NCBI GenBank assembly: GCA_001799195.1
Contig: MGSU01000182.1
Location: forward strand, 1-8,489
Direction: 5' to 3'
Source of the DNA: Deltaproteobacteria bacterium RIFOXYA12_FULL_61_11
Lineage (GTDB): Bacteria > Bdellovibrionota_F > JAHFAK01 > YA12-FULL-61-11
Length of the DNA stretch: 8,489 nt
Shown here: in pieces, positions 1 to 5,390 of the stretch
Layout of the letters: the number at the start of each line of letters is the position of its first letter
Position numbering within the stretch: the first letter of the stretch is position 1
Notes under the pieces: generated by a model
The model's input: only the letters and a program-made list of their open reading frames with translations
What the model was told of the DNA's origin: nothing
Databases searched by the model: none
Position numbers and translations under genes: made by a program

Positions 1-196
1 TGCGTTCGAAGGTCGCGGCGGTCGTGCCCTCCTGCCAGCACGACTCGTCCCATGCGATTGCCTCGAGTTCCGCGAGTGCTTCTTCGCTCGGCCCGAACAG
101 GGGACAGAACGCGCTGGTCGCGCCCCCGCTGCCGAACCCGAACACGCCGAGCAGGATGAAGGAGAGGAGCAGCGTGCACACGCGACTGGTCTTCAT
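1..196 (-). CDS. Small secreted protein of unknown function, N-terminal part only
   Basis: The reading frame starts at ATG 196 and runs off the left edge after 65 codons, so the C-terminus is missing. The start MKTSRVCTLLLSFILLGVF is a standard signal peptide: a short positive stretch, then a hydrophobic core of about 15 residues, then small residues (GSGGATSA) suited to signal peptidase I. The predicted mature part begins near AFCPLFGPSEEAL and contains two cysteines (FCPLF and ESCWQ) in the visible portion, which may pair in the periplasm. A GGGGGT ribosome binding site (201-206) lies just upstream, matching the G-rich sites of other genes here. It has its own possible promoter and is probably not part of the kinase operon, whose stop is 179 nt upstream. 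I do not recognise the family; the export call is the only functional statement I support. Confidence 0.7.
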   Translation of the reverse strand, partial: MKTSRVCTLLLSFILLGVFGFGSGGATSAFCPLFGPSEEALAELEAIAWDESCWQEGTTAATFER

Positions 197-375
197 GGGA
201 ACCCCCGTGAAAACAGAAATAGGACAGAAAAAATCAATGCAACAGCAATACCAATGATAACACAATGAATACTAAGCTAACGTAGGCAGTAAATGAAAAC
301 TAAATCGAGGCATTACTTTTGTCAATGCGACAGGGGTGGGGCGCTGCCCCCTCGGTGATCGCGTGAGCGACGCGC
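197..375. other. AT-rich intergenic gap with a GC hairpin after the kinase stop
   Basis: No credible gene is visible here. On the minus strand a short GC stem (GGGGC-AGC-GCCCC, 338-350) follows the kinase stop codon by about 25 nt. It could help end transcription, but no T-run follows it, so an intrinsic terminator is not established. The remainder (about 197-330) is AT-rich and holds the candidate promoter elements for the downstream secreted-protein gene. Confidence 0.4.
254..262 (-). promoter_or_regulatory. Possible extended -10 promoter for the small secreted protein gene
   Basis: Reading on the minus strand, the AT-rich gap contains TG-T-TATCAT. This is an extended -10 element (TGn) followed by a hexamer matching TATAAT at five of six positions. 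The -35 region at the right distance is poor, which extended -10 promoters can tolerate. A perfect TTGACA lies further upstream (320-325) but its 17-bp partner (TAGTTT) is weak. Transcription would start near 247, giving a leader of about 50 nt before ATG 196. Confidence 0.4.
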
Positions 376-2181
376 TCAGGTGCGCCGCCAGGTCCTGCCG
401 ATGCGTTCGATCGTGGCCGGGGTAAGGGGAGCCTCGAAGTAGGCGGCAGCTCCGGCGGCCAGGGCGGAGGGTTCCATGACCGAGGCCGAAGAACACGACA
501 GGGCGAAGATGGTGAGTTCCGGGCGCAGAGCCTTGAGTTGGCAGATGAGGCCGAGGCCATCAGCACCTTGCCCCTCGCCGAGGTGGAGATCGGTGATCAC
601 CACCTCGACCGGATGGTTGGCCAGCAACTCCAGGGCTTCCTCGGGACCGGCCGCGGTGAGGATGGCGTGCTCGGAGGTCGCGCGAAAGCGTTGGGCGAGC
701 AGAGTCCTCGTTCCCTCGCGGAGGAGGGGGTCGTCGTCGACGATCAGTAGGGCCGAGGTGGTGGTTGCTCGTGGGGTAGCTTCTGCCAACACCACCTTCG
801 GTAGGGGAGCGTGGCGCATCGGACAGATGCCGGTCGCGAAGTCGCTGCCCCGGGGATGGAGGGGCAGCGTCTGTCCCGGTTCTGGATGGTCGGAGCAGGG
901 CAGGGTGAAGCTGAAGCAGGTTCCGGTTGCGACCGCGCTCTCGACCCAGATCCGCCCGCCGTGGTCCTCGACCACCTTCTTGCAAATGGCCAGACCGAGG
1001 CCCGTCCCGCCTGGTTTTCCATGGGTGTAATACGCCTCGAAGAGGTGCTCTTGCACCTCGGGTGGGATCAAGCTGTTGCTGTTGGTGATGGAGAGGCGCA
1101 TCCAGTGGCCGGGGGTATCCGGCAAGGCCTCGCTCGCAAGGTGGATAGTACCCGTGCCGTGCATGGCCTCGACCGCGTTCGCAAGGAGGTTGATGAATAG
1201 GCGCAGGATCTTGGTCTCGTCGACGTAGGGAGTGAGCCGAGGGGTGAGGTCGTAGGCGAGGGTTACCTGGCCGGGGTGGGTAGTGAAAACCTCGGTGGCC
1301 GCGGTCGAGAGGAGGTCCTGGAGATTGCAGGGCTTCTGGTGCAGGTTGCCGGTGGAGGCAAACTGCAGGACCTCAGAGAGCATGGTCTCGATCCGCTTCC
1401 CACTCTGCTCGATTGCGGTCTGCCAACGCGGGAGGAAATTGGGGTCACTACCTTGCTCTGGCAACAAGGTAAAGAAAGTGCGCATGGCCGCGAAGGGTTT
1501 GCGGAGGTCATGAGCGAGCATGGCCGAGGTTTTGCCGATGGCCGCGAGCTTGGACTGCTCTTGCAAGGAACGGGTGAGGTGGCGGAAATCGGTTTGGAGG
1601 TCGGCGAGTTCTTTGATGTTGGGGGGAGGTTCCTCGGGCCTCAGGAGGCGTTGGATCGGGCCGACGAGTTCCTTGCCGAGATGGCGATGGAAGCCGTGGA
1701 GCACCAGCAGAATATAAGCAAAGAAGCACAATAATAATAACGAATAGGGCCCCAGCATGACGAGATAATCAAGTGCGGGGTAGTCGAGCACCAGTTCGAG
1801 TTGGCGGGTGGACTGATGGAGCGGCGCGCGGATGCGGAGGGTTGTCAAAGATAGGGGCTCGCGACAATGGTCGCCGAGGTCGTAGAAGGCGACCCGAAGC
1901 GCCCCGGTACGGTCGCAAATGGCCAAGAAGGTTGCCCGGTAATGACTGCGGAGCAATTCCGCGTGTGCGTTCATGGAGGTCTGGTCGCGGCGATCGTATT
2001 GCATCCCCAGGGCAAGGGCGTCATCCAGGATCTCTTCTTCGCGTTGCTGGTGCCACTTCCGACCGAGCATGGCCGAGAGGAGGAGTTGGAAGCCGAGGGT
2101 CACGAGCATCAGGACGAGGATCTTGCGGTTGATCTTGGCGCTGAACCACGTTTGGATCGAAGGTGCGTTTGACTGTGTCAC
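376..2181 (-). CDS. Transmembrane hybrid sensor histidine kinase with C-terminal receiver domain
   Basis: A 601-residue membrane sensor kinase. Order of parts: transmembrane helix about 21-39; periplasmic segment about 41-138 with two cysteines (C89, C106); second helix about 139-162; HAMP-like linker to about 210; dimerisation/phosphoacceptor helix with AHDLRKP (H224); ATPase domain with N-box [10 protein letters not shown] (331-340) and G-box GGTGLGLAI (391-399); linker of about 45 residues; receiver 476-601 with acidic pocket D482/D483 and phosphoacceptor D531. The usual D-x-G-x-G ATP-lid box reads NSNSLIPPE (N367), a variant also found in kinases with an N-S-G-S box. The receiver has alanine (A584, in YFEAPLT) where the conserved lysine should be. 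GTG 2181 is chosen because AAGGAG lies 7 nt upstream and the start overlaps the stop of the radical SAM gene (GTGA). A longer frame to 2319 would run far into that gene. No Hpt or DNA-binding domain follows, so the downstream partner is encoded elsewhere. Confidence 0.88.
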   Translation of the reverse strand: MTQSNAPSIQTWFSAKINRKILVLMLVTLGFQLLLSAMLGRKWHQQREEEILDDALALGMQYDRRDQTSMNAHAELLRSHYRATFLAICDRTGALRVAFYDLGDHCREPLSLTTLRIRAPLHQSTRQLELVLDYPALDYLVMLGPYSLLLLCFFAYILLVLHGFHRHLGKELVGPIQRLLRPEEPPPNIKELADLQTDFRHLTRSLQEQSKLAAIGKTSAMLAHDLRKPFAAMRTFFTLLPEQGSDPNFLPRWQTAIEQSGKRIETMLSEVLQFASTGNLHQKPCNLQDLLSTAATEVFTTHPGQVTLAYDLTPRLTPYVDETKILRLFINLLANAVEAMHGTGTIHLASEALPDTPGHWMRLSITNSNSLIPPEVQEHLFEAYYTHGKPGGTGLGLAICKKVVEDHGGRIWVESAVATGTCFSFTLPCSDHPEPGQTLPLHPRGSDFATGICPMRHAPLPKVVLAEATPRATTTSALLIVDDDPLLREGTRTLLAQRFRATSEHAILTAAGPEEALELLANHPVEVVITDLHLGEGQGADGLGLICQLKALRPELTIFALSCSSASVMEPSALAAGAAAYFEAPLTPATIERIGRTWRRT

Positions 2182-3284
2182 GAACCCACTCCTTGGCGTT
2201 GTTGCGGATCGGTTTCCGACCAGCAACCGGGGTCTTTGGCGTGAAAATGCCCGTGCTCGGCATAGGCCGCGTTCTGATCTCCGCCAGCGCAGCGGGAATA
2301 GGTGGAACATTGTCGGCACGCGTCGACGGGTTCAGTGCGAAGGGCTTCGAACTCGGGTGAGAAATAGAGAGATCTCAGGTCGTGCTCGAAGATGTTGCCC
2401 AGCACGAGACCGAGACGGCTCGTCGGACGCAGTCCGCCATCCGGTTGCACGGTGAGTCCGTAAAAACCCTGGCCGAATTGCCCGCCGGCTTTGGGCTCGA
2501 GGAGGTGCATCAAGGGAAGGCCACGGTTGGTGGTGAGACCAATGCGGTTGGAGGCCTCCAGGATAGCGCAATAGGCTCGGCGGAGAGCTTCGCCGTGCAA
2601 GGGGGTGCAGGCCGGATCGGCGGCAGGTCCCGAGGCGCGGCCGGAGGGGATGAGACGGCAAAAATCCATGGACCTCGCACCGAGCCGTCTTGCCAGGAGG
2701 AACATGGCCTCGATACCATCGGCGTTGTGGTGCGAGAGCGTGCATTGCAGTGAGAAGGGAACTTTGTGCATCCGCAAGATGGAAGCCCCCCGGCAGGTTG
2801 CCTGGAAGGAGCCAGCGCCTCGAACCCGGTCGTGACTGGGCTCGTCCCAACCATCGAGGCTGAGCTGCACTGTGGCTCGGTGCTGGTGCAGCAACCGTGC
2901 GCGCTGCTCGTCGAGCAGTGTTCCGTTGGAAAGGACGCTGAGTTCGCAGCTCGGTACAAGCTCTTGGGCCAGGTTCAAGAAACGTTCGAACCAGGGTAGG
3001 AGGAGGGGTTCTCCGCCGGCGAGAGCGACATGGGACCTCGTAGCGAGGAGTGTGGTCAGCTCGGCGAACTGGAGGAGGATCCTGCGCCACTGTTCCGGTC
3101 CGAGTTCCTCGACTGCGCGAGGAGGGCCGTCGCCGAGATAACAGTGGCGGCAGCGCAGATTACAGCGCCAGGAGGGTTCGCATTGCAGGGTAAAGATGCG
3201 CTCGTGTGTCGCTGCGGAGGCGATAAGCCAACTTTGAGCTCGATCCAAGAATTTTGTCCACCAGTTCGTCCTCGCGACGCTCAT
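2178..3284 (-). CDS. Radical SAM protein with partial SPASM domain, likely peptide-modifying
   Basis: A 368-residue radical SAM enzyme. The SAM/[4Fe-4S] motif is CNLRCRHCY (C41, C45, C48); GGEP (90-93) is the SAM-binding motif after the second strand; SLDG (142-145) is also typical. The C-terminus resembles SPASM: a PDGGLRP..LGNIF segment (281-299), then C323-x2-C326-x5-C332 and C354. The SPASM seven-cysteine pattern is incomplete: the usual PC reads PT (T288), and the cysteine after x3 is D336. SPASM enzymes mature peptides and proteins (PqqE, anaerobic sulfatase maturases, many RiPP maturases); NirJ-like cofactor enzymes are an alternative. ATG 3284 is chosen because GGAGGTGA lies 8 nt upstream; GTG 3296 and ATG 3293 sit on or too near that site. 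The neighbouring 50-residue peptide is the natural substrate candidate, but that is inference. No RRE or PqqD-like gene is visible. Confidence 0.88.
   Translation of the reverse strand: MSVARTNWWTKFLDRAQSWLIASAATHERIFTLQCEPSWRCNLRCRHCYLGDGPPRAVEELGPEQWRRILLQFAELTTLLATRSHVALAGGEPLLLPWFERFLNLAQELVPSCELSVLSNGTLLDEQRARLLHQHRATVQLSLDGWDEPSHDRVRGAGSFQATCRGASILRMHKVPFSLQCTLSHHNADGIEAMFLLARRLGARSMDFCRLIPSGRASGPAADPACTPLHGEALRRAYCAILEASNRIGLTTNRGLPLMHLLEPKAGGQFGQGFYGLTVQPDGGLRPTSRLGLVLGNIFEHDLRSLYFSPEFEALRTEPVDACRQCSTYSRCAGGDQNAAYAEHGHFHAKDPGCWSETDPQQRQGVGS
2189..2194 (-). promoter_or_regulatory. Ribosome binding site that fixes the GTG start of the kinase
   Basis: AAGGAG on the minus strand is followed by 7 nt and then GTG at 2181. 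It lies inside the last codons of the radical SAM gene, whose TGA stop shares bases with the GTG start. This 4-bp overlap is a classic translational-coupling arrangement and argues against the longer kinase reading frame. Confidence 0.8.
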
Positions 3285-3292
3285 GACAAGCA

Positions 3293-3300
3293 TCACCTCC
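3293..3300 (-). promoter_or_regulatory. Strong ribosome binding site overlapping the stop of the binding-protein gene
   Basis: GGAGGTGA on the minus strand is a full-length match to the anti-Shine-Dalgarno sequence, 8 nt before ATG 3284. Its last three bases are the TGA stop of the solute-binding protein gene. Ribosomes finishing that gene would be placed on the next start, tying expression of the binding protein and the radical SAM protein together. Confidence 0.8.
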
Positions 3301-4909
3301 AGGAATAGTTTTGGAGGAAGAACATGCTTGCCCCGCGACCTTTGAAGGTGAGCTTACGGTGGTTGTAGAGCATGGAAGCGCTACTGTAGCCGAGGTGTAT
3401 TGCTGGAACTTCAGAATAAATTGCTCTATTTACCTCTTGATATGCGTTGTGTAATTCTTCGAAGTTGAGTAGACTTCTTGCCTTTTCAATGGAATATTGC
3501 ACGTTGGTACCCTCAAGAGATTGCCTCGCCAGGGCGCCATGTGTTCCGAAGAGATGATATAAACCATCCGGATCATCACATCCAATACCTACACTACGAT
3601 AGTAAAAATCCCATGGATCATTGAGTGTCTCAATATTTTTATATTCTTGATAAGACAAGATCCTTGATGCAGGTGTTATCGCAATGCCTAATTGCTGGAG
3701 AAATAGAGCAACAAAATCGTGGAATCGGCTGTTTTGATCTACTCCTTTGAAAATGAACAATGGTTTTCTGTTAATGGTTTCAATAAGTTCATGTATTTCG
3801 TCATTCGTTATTGCTGTTAATTCAACAATGTCTTGTTCTGAAAGGCGCCCCGGTTGGCTTGGCAAAAAGAATTGAATATCAGTTTTTGTTTTATATTTTT
3901 CAAATTCTTGCAGTTGATTAATATTAGAATAAAAGTACCTCTGGAAAAGTTGTCTTGTGTGTATATCTGAAAGAACATTATTACCTTTTGTATTTATAGT
4001 AAGAAATAAGTGCGTATCAATTTTCCCGGGAATTTCTTCGTATCGATTTGTAAAACCATTTGATTTGTTTTTGCAAATATTGGAAGGTGAAACAAATGGG
4101 GGGATAAGTATCATGTCATACGCTTCTTCACAAATGGCGGTTTCGAAACTGTTGCGATCAAGAATATCAATTTCAATTGTTTCAATAGAAGGAGCAGGTA
4201 AGTAATAAGGATTCTTTTGTAAGGATATATGTTGTTCAGTGACTTTTGAAAAGCAGAAGGGACCAGTTCCGAGATGTTGGCCTTGTAATCCAATTTTAAA
4301 AATCGAATACCTGATCCCGCTTATTTCCATGAGGATATCTCGGTAGGGTCGTTCAAACTCAAAGATTAGAGTACCAACGTCTGGAGTTTTAATACCAACA
4401 ATGTCACCACTATGTTCGAAATCCATAAAACCAACTAATGCATATAAAACATCTCTAGTTGCTTGGTTTTTATAAATTGGGGTCTGACGCAGGGATTCAA
4501 GCATGGATTCTTTATACAAGAAAGAACTAATAGGGGAACCGTCGGAAAATCGTTTATCAAGGTTGAGCCAGAAAGTGACCTGTCGTCGGTCTTCACTAAC
4601 TCGCCATTCTTTTGCAATACCAGCAGAGTAAAAACCATTTCCATTATCAATGGTAAGGGGTTCAAAACCTGCTGACAATAAAATATCAGCAAGAGCTGTC
4701 GATTGACGAGCAGGTTTCAATTCCCCAAGTAACCCGTGAACCGCATAGTGTAAAGTCCGCTGGTTGTTGGGCATTATTTCATCACCTTTTGAAAAAAAGG
4801 AATAATATATTGTGAACAGGGCAATAAACCCAGTTATAAGTGAAAAGAAAATGATGAATAACTTATTTTTTATTGTGATTACTCCAGTCGCTAATGGACC
4901 CTCGTGCAT
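3293..4909 (-). CDS. Membrane-anchored family-5 extracellular solute-binding protein
   Basis: A 538-residue protein of the SBP_bac_5 (DppA/OppA-like) fold. Landmarks in the expected order: IAKEWRVSEDRRQVTFWLN with RFSDGSPIS (98-128), GTGPFCF with L..NPYY (214-236), DPDGLYHLFGTHGA (446-459), and a C-terminal PAIHLGYSSASMLYNHRKL (502-520). Family members bind peptides, oligosaccharides or metal chelates in the periplasm. This one has no lipobox or cleavable signal. Instead, K14/K16 precede one hydrophobic helix (about 17-39), implying an uncleaved anchor with the binding domain outside. ATG 4909 follows an AGGA site at 7 nt; a GTG at 5050 would add 47 residues read out of frame through the peptide gene and lies almost at the predicted transcription start. 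No permease or ATPase genes are nearby, so a sensing or capture role is more likely than classic import. The gene is strongly AT-rich (21 of 60 G/C at 3841-3900), unlike its operon partners. Confidence 0.82.
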   Translation of the reverse strand: MHEGPLATGVITIKNKLFIIFFSLITGFIALFTIYYSFFSKGDEIMPNNQRTLHYAVHGLLGELKPARQSTALADILLSAGFEPLTIDNGNGFYSAGIAKEWRVSEDRRQVTFWLNLDKRFSDGSPISSFLYKESMLESLRQTPIYKNQATRDVLYALVGFMDFEHSGDIVGIKTPDVGTLIFEFERPYRDILMEISGIRYSIFKIGLQGQHLGTGPFCFSKVTEQHISLQKNPYYLPAPSIETIEIDILDRNSFETAICEEAYDMILIPPFVSPSNICKNKSNGFTNRYEEIPGKIDTHLFLTINTKGNNVLSDIHTRQLFQRYFYSNINQLQEFEKYKTKTDIQFFLPSQPGRLSEQDIVELTAITNDEIHELIETINRKPLFIFKGVDQNSRFHDFVALFLQQLGIAITPASRILSYQEYKNIETLNDPWDFYYRSVGIGCDDPDGLYHLFGTHGALARQSLEGTNVQYSIEKARSLLNFEELHNAYQEVNRAIYSEVPAIHLGYSSASMLYNHRKLTFKGRGASMFFLQNYSWR

Positions 4910-5015
4910 CGGAAATTCCTGTCTGTTCAGCTTGAACAAACACCTGCAATGCCTGCAACTGGAATGGAAGTAATACAAGGATGGAAATGACTGCCCTGGC
5001 CAAGAAGCTACGCAT
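4863..5015 (-). CDS. Candidate 50-residue exported peptide, possible radical SAM substrate
   Basis: The frame reads ATG 5015 to TAA 4863. An AGGGGGG ribosome binding site ends 4 nt before the ATG, and it is the first start after the promoter at 5062-5090. The product begins MRSFLARAVISILVLLPF, a clear n-region and hydrophobic core, with signal peptidase sites after A22 (LQA) or A29 (VQA). Cleavage at A29 would release a 21-residue polar peptide ending DWSNHNKK. The frame overlaps the first 47 nt of the solute-binding protein gene in another frame. A short exported peptide at the head of an operon with a SPASM-type radical SAM gene suggests a RiPP precursor; W44-S45-N46 and H47-N48-K49 fit the aromatic-x-N/D/K/R pattern modified by three-residue cyclophane-forming enzymes. 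This is inference. It could also be a leader peptide regulating the binding-protein gene, or a chance frame. Confidence 0.55.
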   Translation of the reverse strand: MRSFLARAVISILVLLPFQLQALQVFVQAEQTGISDARGSISDWSNHNKK

Positions 5016-5019
5016 ATAT

Positions 5020-5026
5020 CCCCCCT
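5020..5026 (-). promoter_or_regulatory. G-rich ribosome binding site of the candidate peptide gene
   Basis: AGGGGGG on the minus strand ends 4 nt before ATG 5015. It resembles the sites before the metalloprotease (GGGGGA) and the secreted protein at the left edge (GGGGGT), which supports real translation of the small frame. The spacing is slightly short when measured from the last G and normal when measured from AGGGG. Confidence 0.5.
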
Positions 5027-5061
5027 GGTAGTTTCCATGGTCACTAACACCGGCGAACCAC

Positions 5062-5090
5062 CTCATAGCAGAAACGCGGGCTGTGGTCAA
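5062..5090 (-). promoter_or_regulatory. Sigma-70-type promoter of the peptide/binding protein/radical SAM/kinase operon
   Basis: On the minus strand: TTGACC (-35, 5085-5090, five of six to TTGACA), a 17-bp spacer ending TGC, then TATGAG (-10, 5062-5067, four of six to TATAAT). The TG one base before the -10 adds an extended -10 element. Transcription would start near 5055, giving a leader of about 40 nt before the peptide ATG. This placement excludes the GTG at 5050 as a sensible start for the binding protein. Confidence 0.6.
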
Positions 5091-5390
5091 GAGGTCCACA
5101 TCGCAGCCGCGGGTGGTTCTTTGTGCCTCAGCGGCAGGCTTTCAACTTCTAGGCCACGGGTACTTGGTGGTCGGTGTCGGAAAAACAAAGAGATAGAATC
5201 GTGAAGCAGCATGCGATTCGGGAAACTGAATTGCGGGATAGCCTGTTAAGCTATTGGAAAAGTAGATTCAATTCTCACTATCAAGTTGCAACTCATTATG
5301 AGAAAGAGGATTCGATAACCCGAATCTTTTCGATGGTTCGAATTCGACAAGCGGGACTGTGCGGTACGGTTAGGAGGAGGTGTAGTCGTA
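5091..5390. other. Intergenic region with clustered short inverted repeats, no credible gene
   Basis: This stretch lies between the metalloprotease stop and the operon promoter and is AT-richer than the flanking coding DNA. I see no coding frame I would defend. It is rich in short inverted repeats sharing a GATTCG/CGAATC core: GAATCG (5196-5201) against CGATTC (5214-5219); GCGATTC (5213-5219) against GAATTGC (5228-5234, one G-T pair); GATTCGGG (5215-5222) against CCCGAATC (5319-5326); and GATTCG-ATAACC-CGAATC (5309-5326) followed on the plus strand by TTTT. TTCTCA (5272-5277) also pairs with TGAGAA (5299-5304), and CTCATTATGAG (5292-5302) is a perfect palindrome. Some of these may end metalloprotease transcription, bind a regulator, or belong to a structured RNA; I cannot decide between these. 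Confidence 0.5.
5309..5330 (+). terminator. Weak hairpin with short T-run
   Basis: GATTCG, a six-base loop ATAACC, then CGAATC and TTTT on the plus strand form a 6-bp stem with a minimal T-run. No gene on the plus strand needs it. On the minus strand the same hairpin lies about 65 nt past the metalloprotease stop but is followed by a mixed CT stretch (CCTCTTTCTC), so its terminator role is doubtful in either direction. Confidence 0.25.

Noticed and set aside
320-325. Perfect TTGACA in the left intergenic gap on the minus strand
   Set aside because: The hexamer 17 bp downstream (TAGTTT) is a poor -10. I preferred the extended -10 nearer the gene, though both may contribute.
376-2319. Longer kinase frame starting at 2319
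   Set aside because: It would overlap the radical SAM gene by 142 nt. The added residues are Arg-rich shadow sequence, and GTG 2181 has a well-spaced AAGGAG and a 4-bp stop/start overlap.
3293-5050. Longer binding-protein frame starting at GTG 5050
   Set aside because: The start would lie about 5 nt after the predicted transcription start with no ribosome binding site, and the extra 47 residues look like the out-of-frame reading of the peptide gene.
5240-5252. GTTAAGC resembling an integron attC core site
   Set aside because: No matching inverse core, second box pair or cassette layout is present, and a seven-base degenerate motif is expected by chance.
5262-5285. A half-match to a Fur box (GATAGTGAGAAT on the minus strand)
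   Set aside because: Only the left half fits the iron-box consensus; the inverted second half is absent and the site is nearly 200 bp upstream of the operon promoter.
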